A stretch of DNA of 64,000 nucleotides from Centropus unirufus (GCA_013397695.1 VYZI01000085.1:595600-659599), one strand, 5' to 3'; positions 25,784 through 36,240 are shown, counted from the first letter of the stretch. Notes: generated by a model from the letters alone, not told the origin. A program made the numbers and translations.

Positions 25784-26872
25784 TTGCCTCCACACTGCGC
25801 CGAGCTTTGCTGTGGCAGTGGCCTAATATCTGCTCAGAGAGGCAGTGATGCCCCCGGTTCTCAGAGATGCTGATGGGAACCGTGTGGTCCTCAGATGCGG
25901 TTGCAGTATTTATGCTCCTCAAAGGAAGGAGCATCCCGGCACTTGCAGATGGGGCTGGTGAGTCTTCAATCCTGTTGTGTAGCCCAGCGCATGAGAGAAA
26001 TTCTGTGTTCTCTGGGGCAGGCGCTGTGGATCCCACTGATCTCCATCACTGGGGTGTTTCTCCTCAGAATGTCTTCTGCTTAAAGCACAGGGTGAGAAAC
26101 GGGATCTGTTTGTCTGGTCACTGTGCACCTCGTACTGGGCTTTCCAGCTCATTTCTCTCTGTGCAGCCTCTGGAAAATTTCCTCCCTCCAGCTTTGTTGT
26201 AATTCCTACCTCTGCGGCAGGTCTCGGTGACGGGCTGCACTTTCTGCCAGAATTTTTTTGATATTTTCTTTTTCTCCTTTTTTTGCCTATTTCACCCCTG
26301 GCAATGATGCAAACTACAAGAGGCTTTCCAGCACCTTGTTGGTTCACAGCTAGAAACTCTTCAATGGGGAGTGAAAAGACAACAATGACGTTTTGGCAAG
26401 GACATAAAGTATTTTTCCAAAACTGGGACTTTAAACCTTTTCTTAATCCGGTGGATGAGCATCTAATTCGGCATAGGTGAACTTCAGAAAGTTTCTCTGC
26501 CTTCCCTTTAACCACTCCGGCTGAAAGAGCTAAATCCACTTTGTCTTAAAACTGAGCTGCGGCGCAATTTTCCTTCCTTCGACCTCATTTCAGTGACGCG
26601 GACTATAATGGTAGCATTACTGGCTCTGTAAATACCTATGATTTCAAGTTCAATCAAATTGTTTATATGTTTGTTTACGCTGAATTTCTCGTATATGTCA
26701 ACTCGGGAAGTATTTGTTGAGTTTGCTGCATCTCCTTGGAGAACCTCAGAGTACACGAGTTTCCCCCCGATAATGGTGACAGTGATGGCAGCCTCTCCTC
26801 GATGGAGCTGCTTAATAACTGCCTGGTTGCATTGTGCAGTGGATGCAAACAGCAGGAAGCATTATTTCCAAA
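25784..26872. other. Non-coding DNA with longest open frame of the window
   Basis: The minus strand is open for 206 codons from 26539 to 25919. The translation is rich in R, K, S, P and Q, shows no domain, signal peptide or membrane segment, and overlaps a plus frame of 111 codons. The start has no notable context and no splice partners are visible. I treat it as a chance frame in a locally GC-balanced region. Conservation of reading frame in another bird would overturn this. Confidence 0.5.
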
Positions 26873-26995
26873 GATTTAAATTAGCAGATTTTATTTACCA
26901 CACCAGTATTCTCATGAGGCATCTCACTTCTATCTAAAAGAGGTTTAAATTATCAGCTTTTATTTATCACAATGGAACGCTCCTGATTTATCACA
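26873..26995. promoter_or_regulatory. 30-bp imperfect direct repeat, candidate cis element
   Basis: Two 30-bp units, 26873-26902 and 26942-26971, match at 26 of 30 positions and share the words TTTAAATTA, CAG and TTTTATTTA. A third, partial copy of the 3' end (TTTATCACA) follows at 26987-26995. TTTTATTTA resembles posterior HOX/CDX sites. Copy 1 ends ACCACA (a RUNX-type word), while copy 2 has ATCACA, which creates TGATAA (a GATA-type word) on the other strand. The repeat is seen directly. The regulatory reading is inference. Confidence 0.5.
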
Positions 26996-29160
26996 CTTCT
27001 CTGTATGTTATTTACTCAGACCAATATGGCATAAAAATAGCTGTGCGATGTAGAGGGCTCGGAAACGCTCGTGTGGATTTTGCAAAAGCAGGGGGAAACT
27101 TGTACACAGTTGAAAATCTGAAAAAAACCCATTAACTAATGTAGCTTTTGAGTCTACTCCCAACTGCACACGTTATTATAAGTAATCAGGACAAGCGGGC
27201 CTAATTTAAGAGTTTTGCCAGTGCTTAGGAAGGCAGGTTTTGAAATAAATTCTAAAATTTAAGGCTACTGCAGCTGTCTTTGGGTCTCTAAGTCAAAGCT
27301 GTGCCAGTTGTGAGACAAAGTGGTAGGAGCTTTTGGGCTTTGGGTCATTCAGCAGGCTGTTGACTAGATGCAGGCATCATTTCGGTTAAAGCCCTGAGAA
27401 AACAAACTTTTCAGAGTATCTAATTTTATTTTATTTTCATCTTTATAAGCCCTTCACTCTTTTCTACTTCCCGAAAGATCAAAAGGAATTCAGGCTCACT
27501 TGGTTGTAGTCTGGACATCACGTTTTTCTAGGAACAAAGAAAGATGTGGTGCGCCCTTCACGCAGGCTCGTATTAAAAATTTATTAGGGAAGTTTCAGCA
27601 TCTTTTAATTAATAGGCAGATTTTAAGACTCCTGTAAGCAGTACAGTGCTACTAAATGCCAGCCGATATTTTACAGAAATATCCCAAATAAAAATACCCT
27701 TTGATTGCAAGGGGGAGCAGAACCTCCAGGAACACATCTTCACTTTTGGTAGTTTAGTCCAGTGTAACAAAACCCACATTGTACCAATCAGATATTTAAT
27801 GAGCCTCTAACTCCATTTCTACCTTATCCCAAAGGTATAGCAAATAGTGCTGCTTTTTTTAAAATATCAAGAAAACATCATTTGCTCTAAAATGTCCCTA
27901 AAAGCAGGTCTAAATTGCCAATAAAGGCTGGGTAATTGTATCAGCATGGATCAGAAAGCATTTCTCAGAACTGATGAAATAGTTTGCAGTATTGCAGCCC
28001 CTGAATGATGCTCGCTGTACATTACACGGGAAATATCAGGGACTGCTCTTGGTTTAATTTGCTCACCACTGTGTATTTTGGATTCTCAGGAAATATTTCT
28101 CACTAATGTCATTCTCTTTTTCTTTAAATGTAATTTGTTTGAGGAAAAGTCAGGCGATTTCTACAATCCAGGTTTCACTTGGAAGAACTTCTCAATTGTT
28201 TGTCAATTATCGAATACTATTTTTCTAAGGAAACTGCATGTTTGAAAAGTCTCAAATAAGATTTCCTTATTTGAGATTTTAAACCTTTCAAATTTGAAAA
28301 ATAGCAATTCACAAAATTATTGCCCAGCTTATCAGTTCTGCCTCAGTCGTTATAGAATCATTTGACAACCAAACACACATACAATATAAATATTTAAGAA
28401 AAAGTAAATTCCATTAAGCAGCAGTGTGATAGATGCAGTAGTAGGTACTTATCTTTGAAATATTAAACTCTAGACATTTATATCCATACAAAAAAGAGTT
28501 TCCTGCCATTTGATGAGAATTATGTGCCTGGCACTAATAAAATATTAAACTCCAATTTAAAAGATAAGTATCTTACCCACTTTTTTCATAATAAAACACT
28601 TTACAGTGCATATGAGAGCTAATATGCATCAGAATTTCCATACAATACTGTATTTACAAACTTTTATGAAAGTTTGGTGTCTGCATTTATTAGTTGCTGC
28701 CTCTATTTAAGCACTTATTATTTCATATAATGACATTGTGTGTTTCAATAATGCATGATAGAAGGTGTACAAACAGGCTTTATTTTTTTGTAGCAGAGTT
28801 TTCTTTTGTTACAGGCGGCTGCTGCCAGTTAATTAAATGTAGATAGCCCCTGAAAATTGCATTATCCTTTTCTGTCCCTATTATATAAATTAATGTCAAA
28901 CTGATGCAATGTTTCATGTTTAAAATAATAGATACATGTGTTAAAAATTATAGCCTGCAGTTTTCTTATTTGACAATGCATTATTTTCAACTGGAAATGT
29001 CATTTTGTAACCTTCTGCCAAGAGTTTTTCGCAAAGGGCAGTAAGTACTGAGTGTTGGTTATCAAACCCAGTGTCTTTTAAAAGCGGAACAATACCGCGT
29101 GTAGAGAAAAAGCCATAATATATACTGGTTTTGTTTCAAAAATAATCTCATAAAACGAAA
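26996..29160. other. AT-rich non-coding DNA
   Basis: No open frame of 60 codons or more exists in this interval, in keeping with its very high A+T. Words resembling MEF2 sites (ATAAAAATAG near 27.03 kb) and many TAAT words occur. Apart from the hairpin listed separately, nothing organised is visible. The composition resembles conserved AT-rich non-coding elements of bird gene deserts, but alignment would be needed. Confidence 0.5.
28241..28292. repeat. Nested hairpin in AT-rich DNA
   Basis: Inner perfect 11-bp arms, TCTCAAATAAG at 28250-28260 and its complement at 28266-28276, enclose a 5-nt loop. An outer 7-bp pair (TTTGAAA at 28241-28247, TTTCAAA at 28286-28292) extends the structure across an asymmetric interruption. 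The total stem is shorter and more interrupted than a typical microRNA precursor. Confidence 0.6.
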
Positions 29161-30780
29161 CGATCAACAGATGGGTACCACCGAGAAGAAAAGAGGTCCC
29201 TCTGAAGGAAGGAAAGTCACCTTTTCCAGCTGATGAATCTCAGTGTCGCCTGTTCCCTTTTCCGCGAGCGGCTGTTTCGCCTTCACTCTTCCAGCTCTTT
29301 CTATAAAAGGGTGAGTGTTCAACTCTATTATTATTATTATTTTTAAAGCTCAGGTATCGTCCCATGAAATCATCCAAAAGCTACAAACACATTAAGATGT
29401 TTTTCAATGTCCCAGCAAACTCCACCATCCCCCAGTTTTAAGTCTCCACTTAATCGAACGATACCCTCTTGATTTCATGAACAGGAGGGATACAGTCAGG
29501 GGGTTCGTTCTTGTTCCCATAATTATCCCTTTTCACAATTTACACAAATGTTTCATTAGACTCCTTTTACCTCATCTTTTTGTATTGTGATCAATGTCAG
29601 CAGGCAATTCTGCCTTTTTTTTTTAATTACCGAGCTGGGTGATTAGAGCTAATAAGCTATCAGATGGAAATACTGCCGTTTCAAATAAACAAGAAAGCAC
29701 TCAGAAACCAAAACAAAGAATTTCACTGATCTCGAGCATGACACCCTCTGAGATGTGGTACAAGTGATGGAGTGCCTTACTTGCCGGAGAGAAGGACGCA
29801 CCTCGTTACTTTAAACAGCACAAGACAGCAGAAGGGTTTGGGGGTTGAGATATCCTTTAAAAGGTGCAGCTTAAAAACTACCATATTTTCAGCTCACAAA
29901 GGTCTTGTATTTATATTTCCCACTTTCCAACTGAAGAGACAGTTGGGCTCTCATAAAAATACTTTATAAACCGGCAGCTTTGGGTTTCACTTTTCTTCTG
30001 GAACAGATCCCTTTCCTGCTCTCAAAGGCAGTGGATTTACACAAAGCCACCCTCTGCTCCTAAAACCCGTGTTATGAGCAGAAAACCTCTGCTGGTATAT
30101 GGAGTCTGTAACGTTTAGGATACATAGTATAAACTTGGATTTTGGGTTAAGAAAGGAGAAATACTATTTTTCAGAAGAGCCGGTACATGACGTTATAAAT
30201 TTCGTTCCACCTTGTGGGTCCTTAAGCTTGTGTTTGCAAATCCTGGCCACCTGGATGGTGAGGTGCATGCACGCACACTTGTGCTGGCTTTTCTTTACAC
30301 TGGGTCTGCCTTTTATTCTGAGTAAGAGTAGGCTCCTTGTGAGAGGGGTGTATCATCTTTAATTTCAAGTGAAATTTTCATGAATTTTCCTCTATTTATT
30401 CTTTTCTAAAGGTGTTTATTAAAGCCATAGTGCTGCAAACTCTTAAGAATATTAATTATAACACCCTGTTTTGATCCCAAAGTTGGGAAAGTAATAGCTA
30501 AATATGGCCAGGATAAGCCGCACCTAATAGCTATCTGTTGTCAACAAAGCAATTTGCTAGTTCTTTAAATCCTTAATTTCTTTTTTTTTTTTTTTGTGGA
30601 AAGCATTTTAAAGGGTTGTATTTAAGATTCCATTCAAATGAGCTGATGGTTTGGTCTTTAAAAAAAAATTAATTAATTAGAGAGCTAAATCTGTGTTACC
30701 GTGACCAGGATTTTTTTTTGTTTTCTTCGTGGAGGTCTCTGATCCCTTTTCTGTTGCTCCCTAGCAGCACAACACTTGGA
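29161..30780. other. Non-coding DNA with TATA-like word and TAT triplets
   Basis: A consensus-like TATA word, CTATAAAAGG, lies at 29301-29310 and is followed by a (TAT)n run at 29326-29342. A T15 tract is at 30581-30595. No initiator, exon or open frame supports a real promoter. The remaining sequence is AT-rich with no gene. Confidence 0.5.
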
Positions 30781-31525
30781 AAGTCGTGTGTGATGGCAGG
30801 ATTTTATTAGCCTGGCTGCCCAGGCTCTTACAAGTTTACGTGGCTGCTGCCCCCAGGCGCCGCTCACGCCTGCAAAGTGCTTGGGCGAGGGTCTTCTCCT
30901 TCCCACCAGCCCGGGGATGGCCAAAAGGGAGAAGTGAGGAGAGCAGAGGGACCTCAGCAGTTGAGGCGACCGCTGCTCCCCGGCCTCGTGTGCAGGGCTG
31001 AGCGATGCTGCCCAGAGATGGGCACCACCGGGGTTTTGATGGAATCTCTCCATGGATTGAATCCTTTCGATCCGCGCAGGCTTGAAACCGGGAAATTTTC
31101 ATCTCTACCATTCTTAAATCTTTTTGCAGCAAGAAATTTCGAGTCGAATGTGTTTCCGCACGCTTCTCCTGAGAAGGCAGATTTACATATGCATTAGGTT
31201 CATTTTATCAGCATGCACACGCGGCAATGACACCTCTCATTGACAGCGCGCTGTCTGATGGATAACTCCATACAAAACACATATTTGAAAGGAAAATAGG
31301 AGGAGGAATAGGATTAAGAGCCTGTACATAAATGACATCATGTTTTGTAAAGATGAAGCGCGGGAATGTCTTGCCCTACTTCATATTTTTGGATTATTCA
31401 AAGATCCAACAAATGTTTTTGCGAGCGCAAGGCATTTATTGCTGCACGGCGTCATCACACAGAAACCACCAGGACCGAGTTTATCCACACCTGAAATCAG
31501 GTGTGTGCTTTATTTAATAATGAAA
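30781..31525. promoter_or_regulatory. CpG-enriched islet abutting assembly gap
   Basis: I count about 30 CpG dinucleotides in this 745-bp stretch, far more than in the flanks. It contains a 14-bp palindrome GACAGCGCGCTGTC (31242-31255), whose ends carry TGACAG, a MEIS/TGIF-type word, and a CRE-like ATGACATCA word near 31332. It also has paired inverted CACACCTGA/TCAGGTGTG arms (31486-31494 and 31497-31505) that include T-box (AGGTGTG) and ZEB/E-box (CACCTG) words. Frames are open in several phases because of GC content, but none is recognisable. It may be a promoter-like or enhancer islet. Assembly stops 20 bases later. Confidence 0.4.
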
Positions 31526-31740
31526 NNNNNNNNNNNNNNNNNNNNNNNNNNNNNNNNNNNNNNNNNNNNNNNNNNNNNNNNNNNNNNNNNNNNNNNNNNN
31601 NNNNNNNNNNNNNNNNNNNNNNNNNNNNNNNNNNNNNNNNNNNNNNNNNNNNNNNNNNNNNNNNNNNNNNNNNNNNNNNNNNNNNNNNNNNNNNNNNNNN
31701 NNNNNNNNNNNNNNNNNNNNNNNNNNNNNNNNNNNNNNNN
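31526..31740. other. Assembly gap (215 N)
   Basis: A run of unspecified bases. Open frames reported through it are artefacts, because N codons carry no stops. Its content and true length are unknown. Confidence 0.99.
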
Positions 31741-32164
31741 ACATGACATGGATTTCACTGTTCCTTGAGACTTTGAGTTTTGGTGCCACATCTCCGCACT
31801 GGATTAATTCCATGTCCAGACAGCACAGCGTGTCCTGAGGCACAGGGGAACGACTGCATTGCATTTCCACCAGGGAGGGCTGCTGGGGTCCATCTGCTGG
31901 GTGCTTTGTTTGGCTGGGGAGAAGCAGGAGGACCATGTTGGGCGCTTTTCAGCCTGACAGGATGCTGGTGACTGGGAGGGGTGGAAGATTTTCGGTGATG
32001 AAGGGTGTGTGCCAGCATCCCTGTGAGAAGCCTGTGTGTACTGCCGCCCATCCTTGGTGCACAGCGCAGATTTCTTCCTCCTTCCCTTCTTTTCTCCCTT
32101 TCTGTTTGCTGATGGCAAGGATTGATAATATTTTAAAAGGTTTAATACAACCGATGTACAAAGA
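31741..32164. other. Unique non-coding DNA
   Basis: Mixed-composition sequence between the gap and a CR1 copy. Frames on both strands overlap heavily and have no recognisable domain. Confidence 0.55.
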
Positions 32165-32570
32165 CGTTCCGAATGCTGGAGCACCTCCAAGTTGGGGACA
32201 GGCTGAAAGACTTGGGGTTGTTCAGCCTGGAGAAGAGAAGGCTGCAGGGAGACCTTAGAGCAGCCTCCCCGTGTGAAAGAAGCTCCAGAAAACCTGGGGA
32301 GGGGCTTTTTTTTTTCAGAGAGTGCAGGGATAGGATGAGGGGCAATGGCTTTAGCCGAAAGAGGGGAGATTTAGATGATATCTCAGGGAGAAATGCACTT
32401 ATGTGAGGGTGGTGAGGCACTGGCACAGGTGGCCTGGGGGACTCCTGGCTGCCCCATCCCTGGAAGTGTTCAAAGCCAGGTTGGATGGGGCTTGAAGCAG
32501 CCTGACCCAGTGGGGGTGGAATAGGATGGGCTTTGAGGTCCCTCCCGATCCAAACCATTCTATCATTAAT
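32165..32570 (+). mobile_element. CR1 LINE, 3' fragment
   Basis: Plus-strand CR1 3' UTR of about 405 bp: GGGGTTGTTCAGCCTGGAGA, GGAGACCTTAGAGCAGCC, GATAGGATGAGGGGCAATGG, AGAGGGGAGATTTAGATG, GTGAGGGTGGTGAGGCACTG, CCCATCCCTGGAAGTGTTC, CCAGGTTGGATGGGGCTTG, GGTCCCTCCCGATCC and AACCATTCTATCATTAAT. The tail octamer is slightly decayed (ATTCTATC). A T-rich interruption (GGGGCTTTTTTTTTTC) lies around 32.30-32.32 kb. The 162-codon minus frame across it (32142-32630) is antisense CR1, not a gene. Confidence 0.94.
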
Positions 32571-33057
32571 ATTTAATTTATAAAGGAAATTATAAATACA
32601 AAGCAGGGCTGTTTTTAGGAGATGCTGCACTGCTCCTGGGATTTACCACCATCACCAGGGATGCGTAGGGGCAGCAACACCTCCAAAGCAAAAAGCTGCA
32701 GCCTGGGAAAGTTGTGGCATCAAACTCAGTTACCTTTTCCGATTTTTTTCCTGATGTCTGGCCAGGGTGACACTCATAATGGTCCGTTGTTTATTGTTTG
32801 GCTGAAGGGAAATGCTACTCGTGCTGTGCTTTTTGGTAATGATGTTTTCAGTGGAGATAATACTGGTCACACTCAGGTTTGTGATTTCCCCACTGCAGAT
32901 GACCTGAGTTATGCGTCCATGGTTCCTCCCCGCCGGCTGTAAGTGAAAGCTCACACAGAAATGCACTCCAGTACAATTTTACCTTGGGAGTGAAAAATGC
33001 TTGGAGACTGTCTTGGCTTGTTCATTTAATGTCTTGATGAGATAGTACACACCTTTA
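32571..33057. other. Unique non-coding DNA
   Basis: Short interval between two repeats. A 106-codon plus frame (32622-32942) has no recognisable features. Confidence 0.5.
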
Positions 33058-33212
33058 AATTCCTACCTCAGATTTCCCCTCTATAAAATGGGACAATAAT
33101 ACTGTCTCTGTGCCTTTCAAGGAGAGCTTTCTAAGGATCTGTTAATAAATGTCAGTGATGTACTTTAGGGATCCTCTGAGGAGTACCCTTTGGAAGGATA
33201 CTATGAATTATT
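33058..33212 (+). repeat. Old MIR/L3-type SINE/LINE tail
   Basis: The order CTCAGATTTCCCCTCTATAA, AATGGGACAATAATACTG, GTTAATAAATGTCAGTGATG and TACTTTAGGGATCCTCTGAG, then a degenerate 'gaaaggatactat', closely follows the 3' half of ancient amniote repeats. Those read, roughly, 'ctcagtttccccatctgtaaaatggggataataatact...ttaatgtttgtaaagcgctttgagatcctcggatgaaaggcgctat'. Such elements are old and rare in birds, where CR1 dominates. This is one of the better preserved in the window. The subfamily name needs a profile search. Confidence 0.72.
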
Positions 33213-35590
33213 GACGCTCTTTCTGGCCCACTCTAGCACGCATCCACACTGCTGGAATCCCTTAGAAGTAAGGTGCTAGTGCTGTAGTTTTAAATTACAC
33301 TGGCACTGTTTATGCAAATATAAGCACTTGGGCACCCATAGACCTGTATGTATGTAGAGGAGATAAGATAAAGAAGACTGCCTGTAACTCTCTTATTCAA
33401 CAAATTAAGAAAATCACCTGCAATTCCCTCCCCAGGAGCTCCTTCTGAGCTGACACACGGCCGCACGCGATGCTGTCAGCATCCAAAGAAATTAATTTTC
33501 TGAAAGATGGTTGAGGATCTCCATTGGTTTGGCTTTTGCGTCTCCTACCTACAAGACATGGGTTCCTCTGAGCACCCACTGGATCTTTGGGAAGAGGGAG
33601 CCAGGTCAGGAAACAGGGTCAGTGCTCAAGCAGGAGAATATTGTGGGCTAAAAACCGACTCAAAGCACTGTGGGCTGGTGCGATGCCTTGGTGTGACCCC
33701 ACTGCTGCCTCTTGCTCAGCGACATTTCCCAACCAAGGGTAAGGAAATGTCTCTTTTTGACCACGTGTCCACTCACACTGAGTGAAGTGATCAAGCTGAG
33801 CCCAGTCTCACTGTGGCAGTGTAGAACATGTTCTACACCCATCTCTGTCTTTCCCCTCCCACTTTTGGTTTCCGACCCATAGGGTTAGTCTTGTTATTTT
33901 TTGTCAGACCTCATATATATATATAGGGGGTTCCCTGGATTCCATGGCTGGCTAGCTGTGTACTAAACAGATAGATTTTGGCAATTATAAATTTGAATTA
34001 ATTTCATTTATTTAATTAATTTTACAAATGGACAGAAATTCCCTCCCAAAAGTCACAGCTGGAATGTTGGCTGTGATTTGAAATCTATCCAATTCTTGGA
34101 TGCAGTGCAAAGCCCCATTATCCCACTAGGGCTCTCGTGGACTTCAAGGCTAAGAAGGACCATGGTAGCAAAATGCTCCACATACTTTATTTACCCCTTG
34201 GAAGAGAACAGAGAGGATGGATGCTGTTCATTTCTGTCAGTGCATGCAGGACAGGGCTATGGCCCCATTGCTATAAGCACCTTTAGAAACTACATAACTT
34301 TGATTAGGATTTTTTATTTGAATTTGGATAACATTGGAATTATTCTCCTGATTTGGGAGTGAGAGGGTGGGAGGGAGCATAGCAGACACCTTCAGAAGCT
34401 GGCATCAGGATGGGACTCAGAATTATCCTCAGCCTGTCTCCAAAGAGGAGCTCGGATTTCGTATTTGTCATCAGTGGTTGATGCATTTAGCACCTCTCCA
34501 GATTAGCTGTGGAGGTGCCTGTGTTTTGGCTTACAAGAAGAATAGAGCAAGAACTTTCATTTGAACCCTTTTTTTATATTTGTGTGTGTGAAAAATAGAG
34601 AATCAGCAATGCTGAAATATTGTTAAATTCTTCTTGGCTGAACAAAGTTGCTCAAATAGAGGAAGAAAGGTAACAAAAACACCCAGAACATTGCTGAGTG
34701 TTTCAGTCCCGTGTTTTCCAAGTGTTTCATTTCACTAACTTTATTCACAGTGTCTCATCCTGATGTTTTCAAAACAGAAAATGTTGTTTTATTTCTCTTG
34801 ACTCTGTTCTGAATCTTTGTTCTTTTCTGTTGGTTTTATTTTTGTTTATTTTTTCATTTCCTTTTCATCTAAATGAAAATATGGCTTGAAACACATACAG
34901 CATCTTCACCCTCAAAGGATTTCTTTTCTAATTTTCCAGTTTACCAACAGTTTGGGGGCAAAAAGATTGCCTTCTCTCCACTGCAGTTTAGTTTATTGTT
35001 CTAGACCTGTCATGGAGCAAAGCCCCTCATTTACCAGCGTCGTTCATTGTGGACCTGACCTGTGGTGGCTGAAAGGCTTCTCAGTTCCATAAGTAAAACT
35101 AAATGTTGTTGGGCAAGGATGTGAGCAGAGGGCTAAGTCTGGGTCAGAGCATTCCTGCAGAAGTGAGGGAGTGGGAAGAAACGACAATGGGACGGAGAGT
35201 CAGGAGAAGCCCCTGAAGAGGGGCATTGCCTGCCCTTGTGGCAGCTGGGGATGGGAAGGGAAAGGCTGATGGTGGGACCTTCATATTCCATTGCCATAAA
35301 AGCTGGGCCGCCTCTATATGGAGTGCTGTAACCAGCCCCATAGTTCGCTGACACGTGTACTTCTTTGTAAAATTTTGGAGGAGGGGAAAAGAAAATTATC
35401 TTGGTGCTTCTTATAAGATACAGTCTTGATTTATTGTCTATCTTATTTTATTATGTATTTTTAAAAGTATATCCATGCCTTTACCTCAGTCTCTCTGCTG
35501 CCTTTAGGCAGCACTCTGGGAGAGCTTCCTCCTTATTCTATGAGTTGATTTTGGAAAACAGAAACGATTTGTAGGGGGAAGCACAATCTT
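33213..35590. other. Unique non-coding DNA
   Basis: No supported gene. An (AT)n run lies at 33913-33925. The interval includes the 20-bp palindrome listed separately, a T-rich AT stretch near 34.7-34.9 kb, and a GC-richer patch at 35.13-35.35 kb whose frames are unremarkable. Confidence 0.55.
33819..33838. promoter_or_regulatory. Perfect 20-bp palindrome with p53-half-site core
   Basis: GTGTAGAACATGTTCTACAC is a perfect palindrome in otherwise complex sequence. Its core, GAACATGTTC, fits the p53 half-site pattern RRRCWWGYYY exactly. AGAACATGTTCT also consists of two steroid-receptor half-sites (AGAACA and TGTTCT), but with no spacer instead of the 3 bp required for a classic glucocorticoid/androgen element. 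A second p53 half-site is not seen adjacent. Occupancy is inferred, not shown. Confidence 0.5.
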
Positions 35591-35599
35591 GCCAGCTAA

Positions 35600-36240
35600 G
35601 GTTTAAGAGTAGGATTTTGGGGTTCGATTGTTTGAGATAGTTGCACCTGACAGGCTGGCCTTGCTGGCCCAGCTTGTACAGGAAATCAGCCAGGCATTTA
35701 CAGGTACTCTTACCTTGGGGAGGGTGCCAAAATGATTGTAGCCCATCAAAGACAGTCTAATATACCTTGAGATTAACTTACACACTGGTGATGAGTATGA
35801 GGATTTCCATGACTGTTTGGCAAGTGTCTTCACTATTTATGTAGACAACTATTGATATTCATAGCATAAAAACTGGTTATTCAGCTAAAATCCTTGTGCA
35901 ATCAATCAGGGCTACAGTCTATCAAATGTCTCAGTCAGCCTGTAGCCGTTACCATCTTTTTTTTCGATTGGAGACATTTGGGATGGCTCAATTTCTCTAA
36001 TCTTGTAGCATTCTTTCTGTCTTTAGAGGGGAATTTGTAATTGTTGAATTATTCTTGGCCATCCTTCATTCGGAATTTATGTTGTAATTTCAGCAAAAGC
36101 CAGACCTTGTGCGGCAGTTTTCATCTTTTTCAAGGCTGCTTCTATTTCTTGAAATGCTGGAGGGTTTCCAATTATTCCTTCTGGTCGCTTTGGATGTGAA
36201 TTGTAACAGATCATCCCAGAGTCGTGGTTCAACATTGTTA
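35600..36240 (-). pseudogene. Possible degenerate LINE reverse-transcriptase fragment
   Basis: On the minus strand the frame closing at 36079 encodes a stretch with EIEAALKKMKTAAQGLAFAE. This resembles the start of the reverse-transcriptase domain of L1/RTE-type LINEs, where a 'eeieaalkkmKtgKApGpDgi.aE' motif is common. Just past the stop, a second open stretch gives IPNEGWPRII and RQKECYKIREI, faintly like the following 'iPneWrrgiii...kkEcsnyRgI' block. About 25 residues between the two blocks would have been lost, and several stops interrupt the rest. CR1 reverse transcriptase does not match these words. Evidence is weak; coincidence is possible. Confidence 0.25.

Noticed and set aside
28348..28372. 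TTATAGAATCATTTGACAAC resembling a CR1 tail
   Set aside because: Only the short AGAATCATTT word fits; the rest does not match CR1.
31340..31936. Frames of 81-142 codons spanning 31526-31740
   Set aside because: They cross the N gap and exist only because N codons contain no stop.
32142..32630. 162-codon minus-strand open frame
   Set aside because: It is the antisense reading of the CR1 3' UTR at 32165-32570, which often stays open. It is not a gene.
35610..35640. GGTTCGATTG, tRNA B-box-like word
   Set aside because: No A box, acceptor stem or cloverleaf can be drawn around it.
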